Below, in pieces: positions 11,172-21,064 of a stretch of 64,000 bases of DNA. Below the pieces are notes generated by a model. It was given only the letters and a program-made list of their open reading frames with translations. It was not told the DNA's origin and made no database searches. Position numbers and translations under genes: made by a program. How positions within the stretch are numbered: position 1 is the stretch's first letter; every line of letters starts with the position of its first letter. The DNA comes from Rhizophlyctis rosea (lineage: Eukaryota > Chytridiomycota > Chytridiomycetes > Rhizophlyctidales > Rhizophlyctidaceae), in NCBI GenBank assembly GCA_027596075.1, contig JADGJC010000065.1, positions 1 to 64,000 of the forward strand, given 5' to 3'.

Positions 11172-13319
11172 CTACAAAGCCTCCAAAACCAAAACCCCCT
11201 CATTCCCCACCCCCTCCCTAACCCTAACCCCCTGCACCCCCTCCAAAAACCTCCTCACCCCATCCTTCAAAACCCCAACACCACCTTTACTATGCCTCCC
11301 CCTCCCAACAACAACAAACACCCTCCCTTTCAAAACCGGCAAAACAGGAACCAAAAACTCCTCCAAAACCGCCACAGCTTCCGCAATGTGCAAGCCATGG
11401 AGGTCCACATAGACCCTCTCCCCACCCGCCTTGCCCCCAGCCCCAGCAAACCGTTCACCCATCCCCTCAACAGCGTTCATCTGCATGTATATATCCCTCG
11501 CCGCATCCGCTCTAACACTCGCCAAATCCCTCTCAAGCACTCTCAACCGTTCCAACAACCTCCTATACTCCCCCTCCCGCGAATCAAACATCCCCGCAAG
11601 CCTCCACCGCACGGCATCATACTCCTCCTGGACCGCCACAACCGGGCGTCTCGCAACCCGGTACACGCTCTGCTTCTGTTCAGTGTCCCACCCACTTGGT
11701 AAGGAAGCCGTCATAAGCCCGACCATGTTGAATACTAAATCGACGATTTTAGCGACGTCGAAGGAGCGTTTGAGGAGAAGGGTCGTGACGAGCGCCTCGG
11801 CATTCCCCCCACCCATCTCCAAAAGCGGTACCAAATCCTCCAACGCAACAATCATCTTATCCCGAACCGCCTCCCTCGCCATACTTTTCAAAATGTCGTC
11901 TGGGAGGGGTTCTCGACAGACGGCGCACCGGAAGTGGGTTTTGACTTCGCCTTCTATTGCATCGGTCGTGAATGCTTTTTGGCATTCCGAGTGGAACCGG
12001 CTTAGACAGGGTGCACACGTCGCGTGTTGACACGATGCGACAATAGCTGCGGTTTGTGTGGGAAGGTCCGTCCAAGGAGTTTGGCAAATCGGACAGGTGT
12101 CATCGTTTGTGCGGGCGTTGAGGACATATTTACGTGTAAGGAGGGTATCGGCAAAGTGGATGGACGGAGGATGGGATTTCGATTGCTTCTTAGCTAGTTT
12201 TTTCAGTTTCCTTATATTCATCGGTGGAGAACGTCGCGGGCGGGAGTATATCTGCGGGATGGTGCTGCCTTCGAGGAAGCCCCACATCTGGTCACAGGTT
12301 TTTGCTTCTTGTTCGAGGGTTTTGAAGGGTTGTGTGGTTGCGGGGGTTAGGACGTGGGAGGGGATGGCGCCGGTGTAGAGGATAAAGGTGCATTCTTGGA
12401 GGGCTTGTTTAATGTACGGGCCGGCTGGGTTGTTCTTCGCCAAAGCTATCTTGCACTGAATCTGCAACTGGAGAACCTCAAACAGGTGCTCGTAGTCGCT
12501 GACCAAGACTAACGAGGCACCAGACATCGGATTGTACATATGCGCCGTGCTCTCCGTGGTGGAACGGAGAGCGGACTGGTAGTCCCGTTTGAGCATGTAA
12601 GATTTGATTTGGGAAATGAGAGCGGGGTGCTTGAGTCTTCTACGGTGGGCACTCCTTCTAAATAGTTGGACCATTCTACGGTAACTACGTTCCTGTGAGT
12701 GAACTGTATCGTCCTTCTTCGCCGTATCTCCTACTCCGAAACTAAAACCCCAGCCACTGGAGGGTTGGGCATCGTTCTCGTCAATAACCCCAACCTGTAT
12801 CTCGCTAGTCATGGCAGCCAACGTCCACATAGTCTTTTTGTCAGATCCCACCCTCCACGTCTCATCGCCTTCCGCAGTCGTCACCTCAGCCCACGGGATA
12901 TGTTTGAGAGTCTGTGATTGCGTCCATTCCGGTAGCAGACCTTCCGGATGGGGCGAACAGGTGTTCTTATGGCTTCTGTCCCAGTGAAGTCGTTGACAAG
13001 GTAGGGAGCAATAACGAGCTGTGCGACATCGTCTGCAGGTTGGGCAACGGTGGAGGTTCAGGCGGTGGGTGCAGTGCGAGTTTGCGCATGGAGTGAAGGT
13101 GTCGGAGGGCTTTTTGGCAGAAGGGGGTTCAGGTACGGTTTGCTCGTCGACAGAGTGTGTCTCCTCCTCGTCAGTCGAGGCGTCGCAGATGTCTTCGATG
13201 GTCCTCCCTTTGGAGTTGCTCCGCTTTTGCGCCGGGTCCATCTGCAATTGCTCCCGCACGCGTTTGACTAATTGACTGAATGGGTGGAAGGGGAACTGAT
13301 TGGGGAAAGGCGAACTCAA
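11172..13319 (-). CDS. MYND-RING-Smr protein
   Basis: One exon of 715 residues from an ATG. Residues 78-121 are a MYND zinc finger (a Cys-rich set ending in HWDRSHKNTC). Residues 409-468 match a C3HC4 RING: Cys409/412, Cys430-x-His432, Cys435/438, Cys465/468. Residues about 560-615 are charged and probably helical. Residues 637-692 are an Smr domain with DLHGLH and the GRGRHSKGG loop. By family knowledge, RING suggests E3 ubiquitin ligase activity, MYND mediates protein contacts, and Smr domains act on or bind nucleic acid, often in ribosome or mRNA quality control. A role linking ubiquitylation to RNA or ribosome surveillance is inference. The combination is unusual to me. The next gene on the same strand starts from its own promoter region. 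Confidence 0.85.
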   Translation of the reverse strand: MSSPFPNQFPFHPFSQLVKRVREQLQMDPAQKRSNSKGRTIEDICDASTDEEETHSVDEQTVPEPPSAKKPSDTFTPCANSHCTHRLNLHRCPTCRRCRTARYCSLPCQRLHWDRSHKNTCSPHPEGLLPEWTQSQTLKHIPWAEVTTAEGDETWRVGSDKKTMWTLAAMTSEIQVGVIDENDAQPSSGWGFSFGVGDTAKKDDTVHSQERSYRRMVQLFRRSAHRRRLKHPALISQIKSYMLKRDYQSALRSTTESTAHMYNPMSGASLVLVSDYEHLFEVLQLQIQCKIALAKNNPAGPYIKQALQECTFILYTGAIPSHVLTPATTQPFKTLEQEAKTCDQMWGFLEGSTIPQIYSRPRRSPPMNIRKLKKLAKKQSKSHPPSIHFADTLLTRKYVLNARTNDDTCPICQTPWTDLPTQTAAIVASCQHATCAPCLSRFHSECQKAFTTDAIEGEVKTHFRCAVCREPLPDDILKSMAREAVRDKMIVALEDLVPLLEMGGGNAEALVTTLLLKRSFDVAKIVDLVFNMVGLMTASLPSGWDTEQKQSVYRVARRPVVAVQEEYDAVRWRLAGMFDSREGEYRRLLERLRVLERDLASVRADAARDIYMQMNAVEGMGERFAGAGGKAGGERVYVDLHGLHIAEAVAVLEEFLVPVLPVLKGRVFVVVGRGRHSKGGVGVLKDGVRRFLEGVQGVRVREGVGNEGVLVLEAL

Positions 13320-13636
13320 GAGTCAAAGGCAAACTTGATGCCAAACCAATGGCACAACGCAATGCCGAACGCGTGCCGAACGTCATTCATTTTGGGTATT
13401 TTGTGGCGTGACCGGGCCACGCCATGCACAGTGAAGCCACACGATGGCACAGTCGAATGAATTCCACACCCGACAATTTGTCCATTGCGGATGGTATGTA
13501 CTGTATGATTCTCAAGAAGTGAGCAAGCAAGTCAGGGGCACCCTAAAAACTGCGGGGGGAAATGGGGTACAGCCAATGGACATGTGATCCCTTGCCACAA
13601 TCAAAGTATGCTATAATGCAATGCCGGTATATATGT
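13320..13636. other. Intergenic, upstream of the MYND-RING-Smr gene
   Basis: About 317 nt between the 3' end of the acyl-CoA dehydrogenase gene and the start of the MYND-RING-Smr gene. It must contain that gene's promoter; no clear element seen. Confidence 0.4.
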
Positions 13637-15265
13637 TCAAAGCTTCGCCTTCCCTCCCCTCTTGTTCTCCTCCTCCCTCAAACTCCCCGCCCTCCCCAAC
13701 TCCCTCCTCGCAATCTGCATCATATGCACTTCATCAGGTCCTGTAATCACAACAACATCAGCACATCTAATCACATCCAACAAATACAACCACCCAAGAA
13801 ATCCCACCCACCATCAGCAATCCTCAAAGTCCTCATCCCAGCATACATATAAGCCAACGGAAAATCCTGCCCCACACCCCCAGCACCATACACCTGAATA
13901 GCCCTATCAATAACTTGACAAACAACATTCGGAACAACAACCTTCGCCATAGCAATTTCATTCATCGCCTTCTTCGCCCCAACTCTATCAATCGACGCCG
14001 CAGCTCTCAACACAAGCAACCGGGCCTGGTCGATCTCTATTCTCGATTCAGCAATAGAAGCAGCAACGGTGCCGTGTTGTGCGAGGAGTTTATTGAAGGT
14101 TTTGCGGGTGGGGTCTGTTGCGCGGAGGATGTGGTATTGGAGAGCGCGTTCGGCCATGCCTATTGAGCGCATGCAGTGGTGGATCCGACCTGTTGGTCAA
14201 TGAGTGTGAGTGTTCAAGTCTTCCTGCCAGCGACTGCATAGAGGGAGGGTGTATCCACCTGGACCTAATCGCCCCTGCACGACCTCAAACCCCCTCCCCT
14301 CCAACAAAACCATATTCTCCACCGGCACCCTAACATTCTCAAAAACCATCTCACAATGCCCATGAGGCGCATCATCATACCCAAACACCGTCATCGGTCT
14401 CACAATCTTGATCCCAGGCGTATCAGCAGGAACAATCACAACACTCTGCTGTTTATGTTTCTCCTTATTGTTTGGATCGCTCTTTCCCATGACCAAGAAC
14501 ACTGCGCAACGCGGGTCACCCGCACCGGATATCCACCATTTCCGACCGTTGATGATGTAGTGGGAGCCATCGCGGCGGATGGAGGTTTCGATGTTTGTGG
14601 CGTCGGAGGAGGCGATGGAGGGTTCGGTCATGGCAAAGGCGGAACGGATGGTGCCGTTGAGGAGAGGGGTGAGCCAGCGGGATTTTTGGGAGGGTGTGCC
14701 GTACTTTGCTAGGACTTCCATGTTGCCGGTGTCGGGTGCTGAGCAGTTTGTTGCCTGTTGAAGGGACATCATCAACTCCATCCCTCCTTTTGTGCTTGTT
14801 TACATGCGTTGAAAATACCTCAGGTGCAAGATACGATCGTCCCATCAATTCACACAACGTCGCATACTCCAAATTCGTCAGCCCCGGTCCTTCCGGATAA
14901 TAAGATGGCAAAAACAAGTTCCAAAGACCAAGGAACTTGGCTTTCGACTTCAACTCCTCGATGATTGGCGGCACTATCTGGTCCAAAAGGAAGGTCGTCA
15001 CGGGATTGGGCTACCGAGTGCCCTTTTTCAGATTAAGACGCAAACCTTCCACCGATCCGCACTTCCAATCTTTCCCATCTGGTCGTGATATGTCTTTTCT
15101 GCAGGGATACAGTCATTCTGCGTGGGAGAGCAGGTTGTCAGCCAGCCGCGAGTGAGCGAGTATGCAAGGTCCTTGTGAGTGAAATTAGCGCCGCACCTCC
15201 ACAAAGTCAGATAGGACCGCCCGCAGCTTCAGCCCGCGTTCCGAGAGAGTGAATATGTCGCCCAT
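13637..15265 (-). CDS. Acyl-CoA dehydrogenase, ACAD10/11-like, peroxisomal signal
   Basis: Six exons on the minus strand: 15265-15197, 15117-15046, 14977-14819, 14754-14259, 14189-13812 and 13740-13637. They give 425 residues, the usual family length, and an in-frame stop precedes the ATG. Seen in order: an N-terminal helix region ending [29 protein letters not shown], the FAD/substrate-region motifs [12 protein letters not shown] and [12 protein letters not shown], then [20 protein letters not shown] and LRIADGPDEVH. These are hallmarks of the ACAD10/11 branch, flavoenzymes that take two hydrogens from acyl-CoA in fatty-acid oxidation. The C-terminus is AKL, a type-1 peroxisomal targeting signal, so peroxisomal beta-oxidation is likely. 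It is divergent from the membrane-protein gene starting at 15671. Confidence 0.92.
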
Positions 15266-15670
15266 ATGGAATGTTTCACTATGCCCACGTTGTTACGTTG
15301 CCCTGGAAGATAGATGGGTGTGTTGAAAAGTAGCGCAGGGGAAAGAGGGAAAAGAGGGAAGGTTCCACAGCGTGAGCGGCCCTGGTGGGGCCAAACGACA
15401 CCTCGTGATCGTGTGAGACACGGGGTGACCGACAAGAGACAGCTTACAAGGATGACGCGTCTCTCGACTCTCCGCTGTCGAGGATAAAAAGTATCCCTCC
15501 TTCTCCATGCCACTTGCTCCTAACGGCCTTCATCGCCCATATCCATCCTTGCTTGAGAAGGCCACTTCCCACACCTCATAGCAACTCGGACTCGTGCACA
15601 GCAAACGAAAGTGTGTTGTGTGAAAGACATATCCCAAACGTCACTTTTTGCTCACTTCACACTACCCACC
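15266..15670. other. Divergent intergenic promoter region
   Basis: 405 nt separate the start of the acyl-CoA dehydrogenase gene (minus strand) from that of the membrane-protein gene (plus strand). No gene seen. It presumably holds both promoters. Confidence 0.5.
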
Positions 15671-16658
15671 ATGCCTTTCGGTTCCTCCCTCTCCTACCGC
15701 GCCCCTTCCACTCCGTCCTCACGCATAGGAGTGTTCCTATCCCTGACCTTAGCCCTCCTCGCAACAACAGCCGTCACAATCAGGGCAATAACCACCGGTG
15801 CAACACCGACAACATCACTAACAAACGCGTGGGGGGTCGTGGCTTCCCTAGATCACGTCGCGTATGTCTGCACATGTCAAAGTCCATTTACCCCACCAAA
15901 AGCACAAAAACTAAAACTCAATCCCCCACAGAGCATTAACCCTCCTCCTCCCATACACATACTACCTAGCCCCCACCCCCATCATCAACATAGCCCTAAC
16001 ACTCCTAACCCTCGCCTGCAGCCCCTTCGCAATCCTCCTCTCAATCCACCAAATAACAACCTCAAACCCCCCCTCCCTAGTCCCCTTCCCACCAGGCACA
16101 GTCCTCTCCCCCAACAAACCCTCAACCTACTACCTCCGCTACACCTCCATCCTAGCCCTAACACTCTGGGCATGGTCAGTCCTCCGTGCCTGGCACACTA
16201 GTGGTTTCGGAGTATGGTGGTTCGGAGGCGTAAGAGATGGCGGTGCGTGGGGCGTCGTGACAGTTGTAGATGATGTCGCGACGGCGGTGTGGGCTGGGTG
16301 TTATATTAGTGAGAGGGAGCACTGGAGGTGGAGTGTTTTGGGTCCGGTTTATGTGGCGTTGGTGTTGGCGGGGAATGGGTTTACGGTGAGTGCGTTCGAT
16401 ATATTCGCAGGATCATGAACGGACGTCCCGTCTTCCTGACAACTCTCTTCGTCTGTCCACACGCCGCAGTGCCTCTACTTGATTCTCGCCAGTCTCCATG
16501 CAGCGTCAATACAAGACGCCGTCATGGTCCGACGGCCAGTTCTAGGAGCAATCTGGCCGTGGAATGTTGGTGGGAGACCCGACGACATGCTGGACGGAGA
16601 AGGAGGTGCATACCTGGAAATCGACGAGGATCTCGAATGGGCCGATGAGCTGCCGTAA
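15671..16658 (+). CDS. Multipass membrane protein of unknown function
   Basis: Three exons (15671-15861, 15932-16385, 16470-16658) give 277 residues. The ATG sits in a CACCATG context. I do not recognise the family. Hydrophobic segments lie at about 20-38, 64-78, 80-101, 132-150 and 196-228, with a weaker one at about 170-188, so it has five or six membrane passes. Between passes three and four is a Pro/Ser-rich loop. The C-terminal 45 residues are polar and acidic, ending with an EIDEDLEWADEL-like stretch that probably faces the cytosol. The codon pattern and clean splice junctions support a real gene. The ORF at 16996 ends its open part with a very similar exon junction (DVA followed by a GTACGT donor), so the two may be relatives. 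Confidence 0.65.
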
Positions 16659-16995
16659 CATAGTTCTGTCTCAATATGTTTGCTCGTAAGGTCAGTGGAA
16701 TCAACATGAGACACATCACAGCAATAGGCACCGGATGGACCATCAAGCATGACAGATCCGCTCGTCCCTCCTTGTTTACCAAAGAGTCAATTTTGGCTTG
16801 AAATCTGCCGCTGGTTGCACTTGAGCCGGGCCTAATGCGATTGTCTACTGTGTTACCGCGCATCTCTCCAATCAACTGTAGGGATGATGGACGCTCTCCA
16901 TTTCTCTCCTCGTCTCAGAACCCCATATCGGCATCCTCGCCCAAGGGAACCAAACTCCAGTCTCTTTTCAGCACAGCAGAACCAAAACTCTCATC

Positions 16996-17313
16996 ATGAA
17001 ACATACCCAACTCATCCTCCACACCAAACCCCCACCAAAACCCCAAAACCGAAACATATCTGTGTTGCTCCACATCCTCTACTCCGCCATTTTCGCAGTG
17101 ATAGGCCTCCTCCAACTCACCTACTTCCTCCCCCACGGCACCCAAATCTTCTACCTAGCACTCACAACATTCTCCCTCATCGCCCTTCTCCTAATCTACC
17201 CAATCAAAGACATCGGAATCGACGTGCATAAAGTCCATCCTGACGTCGCGTACGTCCTGCTTACCACCATATTACTTCTATGCTGGAAGTTTACACAACC
17301 GTCCACTCTATAG
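16996..17313 (+). CDS. Possible first exon of a second membrane-protein gene
   Basis: From an ATG, 105 residues contain three hydrophobic segments (about 22-45, 50-67 and 86-96). A GTACGT donor lies at 17249 in the same context (DVA) as the donor of the preceding gene, so the true exon may end at 17248 and the gene continue downstream. Candidate further coding sequence lies at about 17580-17828 on the same strand, just before a G run and an assembly gap, but I could not join the pieces in phase. It may be a damaged or misassembled tandem relative of the gene at 15671. Function unknown. Confidence 0.3.
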   Translation: MKHTQLILHTKPPPKPQNRNISVLLHILYSAIFAVIGLLQLTYFLPHGTQIFYLALTTFSLIALLLIYPIKDIGIDVHKVHPDVAYVLLTTILLLCWKFTQPSTL

Positions 17314-17856
17314 TTGAGCGGGCTCAGGACGAGGGATGGTCGACTTTCGGTTTACGTGGACCCGGACGTGGGGTGTGTCAGGCCTTTAGGCCTTTGATTG
17401 ACATCCAAATCCGCCCTCCCCCCGTCAATTGGACAATGACGGGTCACACACCGCCCAACCTCTTCCAACCTATCAACATTCTCCGAATTTCCGGTTTCAT
17501 CTGTTTACTGCCGTAACGTCGCTCATCCCATTGCGTCTTCAACGCATTTCACGAACGGGCTTACCGTTCGGAACGCGTTAGGGGAATTCAGATATTGTTC
17601 CACACGCGTCTGGCCGGGGGAGGGGAATGGAGTATTGGAAGTTGGAAGATGGGATCCCGGGGGTTTAACCCTGTCTTTGAGGAGCAGCTCAGGGACTGGT
17701 GGATAGAGGATATGTGGCGGGTGGTGGGAGTGAAGGGTGTGGTTGATTTGGGGTTGATGGTTTGGGCTTGTCGGCGGGGCAGTCCGGGGTTGGAAGAGTG
17801 TTGGGAACGTAGGGGTCCAGGTTTTTGATTCAGGCGGTCTGTGGGGCATATGTGGT

Positions 17857-18055
17857 GGGGGGGGGGGGGGGGGGGGGGGTGGGGGTGGTGGTGGGTTTGT
17901 GTTTAGGCGGGGTTTTTTTGGACAATTTTAAATTTTTACAATTAAAAANNNNNNNNNNCCGCTGTCGGGGTGTCCGCCGCGGGCGCCGTGCGGCGCGGGG
18001 GGCCGCGCCGGCGCGCGCCGCCGCGCCCCCCCGCCCGCCCCCCGCCGCCCCTTAC
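17857..18055. other. Assembly gap flanked by a 23-G run and a GC-rich block
   Basis: A run of 23 G lies at 17857-17879, ten N at 17949-17958, then about 97 bases of almost pure G+C (17959-18055) before ordinary sequence returns. The composition matches nothing around it except the first 70 bases of the window. The order and size of sequence here should not be trusted. Confidence 0.85.
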
Positions 18056-18383
18056 GGTGCTTTAGGTGTAGGGTAATGCGCGGGTTGTTTGTCACAATTT
18101 GAAATATGGAAATTTTCCTCACAGAGTCGAAAATAAGGCGAATCTCGGTCTTTTTTTTTGGGGGGGGGGAACCGGACGTCCCCATTCATGGGATATCGAA
18201 TGCAATTACCAAAATGCTGAGACACACACTCCCAGCGACCAATGCTAAATGAAAGTCAGTCTTTTTGGCGTGCATATCAGAAAACAAATTTTCCTTCAAA
18301 CAAAATTTACAAATAAATAGCGCTCGTATGTACAATTTTGAACCCCCCTTCGTTTCCAACTCCCTCTACCAGGTTTTCCCGCA

Positions 18384-18953
18384 TTATACCTCGTTATCCT
18401 GTAGCAGCATATTCGGGATTCCGTCTTTGATGGGGTAAACATGTCCGCATCCATTACAGACCATCCGTCCCTCCTTCACTCTTGTCTAGGTGCAAAGGCA
18501 CATGATGAGCTTCGAGCCTCAAAGCCTCCCACGCAAGTCTGAAGGACGTACCTCCATGATGACGTTGTGCAACTTCTTCAAAAACTCCTCATCAGGCTCT
18601 TCCGGTAGTGTTTCTGGTAGAGCTATTCCCAACTACGAAAACGTCACAGGACGTCGGACGTGAGTACCAGCATCCATATTTGTGCCCAACCGAAATTCCT
18701 TAAATACATACAGAACCAGCAGTCTGAACCAACGCCCCCCACTCCAACCGACTCGTCATGCGCCGCATGAAATCTTCGTTGAAATCTGCTTCGGCGGCTT
18801 CGAGTTCGGCTTCTTCGATTCTCAATGGGAAGTTGTTGGAGGTGCAGCCTTTGGCGTGGCACTGGAGCATGTTGTGTGTTATGAGTCTGGTGAGAGAGAG
18901 GGTTAGTGGGGGTGAGGAGGGAATTGTGGGAGGACTGTGGGACGTTACTTCAT
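18384..18953 (-). CDS. TRM112: Trm112, methyltransferase activator subunit
   Basis: Four exons on the minus strand: 18953-18949 (only ATGAA), 18886-18712, 18632-18552 and 18485-18384. They give 120 residues, the usual length. The N-terminus reads MKLITHNMLQC, then Cys16 and NFPLRIEEAE. The middle holds DFMRRM and LEWGALVQTA, and the end is VCNGCGHVYPIKDGIPNMLL. Cys11, Cys16, Cys97 and Cys100 form the expected zinc site. Trm112 is the obligate partner of several methyltransferases that modify tRNA, 18S rRNA and the release factor eRF1 (Trm9, Trm11, Bud23 and Mtq2 in yeast). The 5-nt first coding exon is unusual, but it is required to supply the Met-Lys of the family. The gene ends about 330 nt from an assembly gap. 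Confidence 0.95.
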
Positions 18954-20260
18954 TTTTGGTGTGGTGGGTGATGGGTATGTGGGATGGGAGTGTGGGATGG
19001 GTGTAAAAATAGCATTCAGGTAAACGAGCTGGGTGGGAACTTGGGACTCAGTTTGGGAAACTTTTGAGCGGGCGGCGCCACATATAAGCCACCACTTGAC
19101 AGGAGAAGCTGCGCCAGGGTGCTCAGGGTCCTTCACCGAAGACCTGGCGTGTACCCAACATAATGGGCGCGGTCCCATGACATACTCAGACCGTAAACCT
19201 TCCGTGAATAAACCTTTTTTTTGGGTGGTATGGCTCAACGTTATCCCAAAGCTGATCAGCACTTTCGCTGAAAACCGCGCTGGTCGACGATATATATCTA
19301 GAGAACGATATCATCCACTCAACTGTAACAGTGATGGGAATTTGTGCCTTTGTAACTCTCTAACCAAAAAAGAATGACAGTGCCCCTCAGAATCTTAGCA
19401 TAACCCTATCTTTCTGATATAGCCAACAAGTGAACATTCTGCCAAAAGCCGACACAACAACTTTTGATTTTAGTTGAATTGCAGACCTTGTACTTGCCGT
19501 ACAGTGTTCAACCTCTTAGGGACTCACAATGCCTTTATCCAAACGCTTGGAATGGTAGCACCTTCAAGTCAAAGTCCTTTTGATTGAACTCACACAACGA
19601 CAGAACAATAGCCTCGAAAGTGCGTCGCGACTGCGTGTGTAACAAACACAAACGCATCGCATGATCTTGCGTTGATTCGTTCTTTTTAGGCGCGTTCGGC
19701 GCCTCGGCTATCAATTGTTAAGATGCGCCTTTCGGTATGCCGGTGGATGTTGGCCAGAGCTTGTATTCAATGACCAGCTTCCAAAAAAAAAGAACTACGC
19801 AAAGACTCGGGAACAAGCTGGAGACTCCACGAGCCGTGAATCACTAGAGCTTGAAGAGCTGTTGGAAAACATACTGTCCCCGTGTAGGATTGTTGCTCCT
19901 GCAAGTTCACAGAGTCAAGGACCGGTATGTCGAGCACAGAATGATGTGGACAACTTGGACAAGAAAAGTTGATTGAACTTCGGCTGCTGCGCACAATTTG
20001 TAAGCTACAAGCCACATCAAAACGCGTCTTCCTCGGAAAAATCATTTGGAATTCTGGTTCGCTTGGTGTCGTGGCTCCCTTGCAGCGTTTCCTTGCGTAG
20101 AATTTCCTCCATTACGATGGATGTAAACAAACCCATTCCTTCTAAAACAAATATAAAGGGAGCCCCACCCTGCGTCCTTCTCTGAATCAAGCCGTATACG
20201 ACTCCGCGGACCCCTTTTCGCTCCACCCTCAAATTTCAATCCCCCATTGTATCATCTAAA
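18954..20260. other. Intergenic, divergent promoters of TRM112 and the SDR gene
   Basis: 1.3 kb with only short frames. It holds the upstream regions of TRM112 (minus strand) and the short-chain dehydrogenase (plus strand). No RNA gene recognised. Confidence 0.45.
20151..20158 (+). promoter_or_regulatory. Probable TATA box of the SDR gene
   Basis: ATATAAAG lies about 105 nt upstream of the ATG at 20261. Inferred from sequence and spacing. Confidence 0.35.
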
Positions 20261-21064
20261 ATGGCCGCTCAAGCCTACAAAACCATCCTCATAACCGGCG
20301 CAAACAAAGGTATCGGCTTCCACGCCGCCCGCCTCCTCGCCGAAAAATACCCCCAAACCACAATTCTGATGGGAACCCGCACCCTCTCCAACGCCGAATT
20401 CGCTCTCAAATCCCTCCGATCCGAATCCTCCTCGCAATACACAAACCTCATCCCCTTCCAAATCGATGTTGCATCCCAAGACAGCGTCGCCTGCGCCGCG
20501 GAAGCATTCAAGCAGAAATACGGTACCTTGGATGTCCTTCTAAACAACGCCGGCATCGCGAACGATAACAGGGAAGAAGTTTTCGAAGTCAACGTCTACG
20601 GTGTGAAGCGCACCATTGAAGCCTTCCAACCCCTTTTCTCCTCCCACCCCCGCGTAATCGTCGTCTCCTCCGAAGTCGGAACCTCAACCCTCAACAAAAT
20701 GACGCCCTCCCTCCAAAAAACCTTCACCTCAATCGACACCCTCTCCTGGCCAACCCTCGAAACTCTCATAAAAGACTACCTCTCCCCCACACCTTCCCAA
20801 ACCTGGCCAAACCCCGCACAAACCTTCGGCGCCTACGGTGTGAGCAAGACGTTTATATCGGCGTGGAGCCGCCTGTACGCGCAGCAGCATCCGGAAGTGA
20901 GGGTTGCGGTGGTGTGTCCGGGGTACTGTAAGACGGATCTTGCGCCCAATGGGACGAGGGGTGCTGATAAGGGTGGGGAGAGTGTGATTTGGCCGGTGGT
21001 GGAGGATGGGTGGAAGCAAGGGGGGTTTTATAAGGATGGGGGGAGGTTGAAGTACATCTCGTAA
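20261..21064 (+). CDS. Short-chain dehydrogenase/reductase, carbonyl-reductase-like
   Basis: A single exon of 267 residues. Classical SDR elements are in place: the nucleotide-binding TGANKGIG at 12-19, an Arg at 40 after the second strand suggesting NADPH preference, NNAG at 95-98, Ser136/137 after the VIVVSS strand, and the catalytic Y192-x3-K196 (YGVSK). After the active site comes VCPGYCKTDLAP, then a GGESVIWP segment typical of carbonyl reductase 1-type enzymes. The insert between the Ser and the Tyr (about 50 residues, with a Trp-rich piece) is also a carbonyl-reductase trait. It would reduce carbonyl substrates with NADPH in the cytosol; the substrate is not predictable. The third codon base is strongly C-biased until near residue 195 and then shifts to G, as in other genes here. 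Confidence 0.92.
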   Translation: MAAQAYKTILITGANKGIGFHAARLLAEKYPQTTILMGTRTLSNAEFALKSLRSESSSQYTNLIPFQIDVASQDSVACAAEAFKQKYGTLDVLLNNAGIANDNREEVFEVNVYGVKRTIEAFQPLFSSHPRVIVVSSEVGTSTLNKMTPSLQKTFTSIDTLSWPTLETLIKDYLSPTPSQTWPNPAQTFGAYGVSKTFISAWSRLYAQQHPEVRVAVVCPGYCKTDLAPNGTRGADKGGESVIWPVVEDGWKQGGFYKDGGRLKYIS

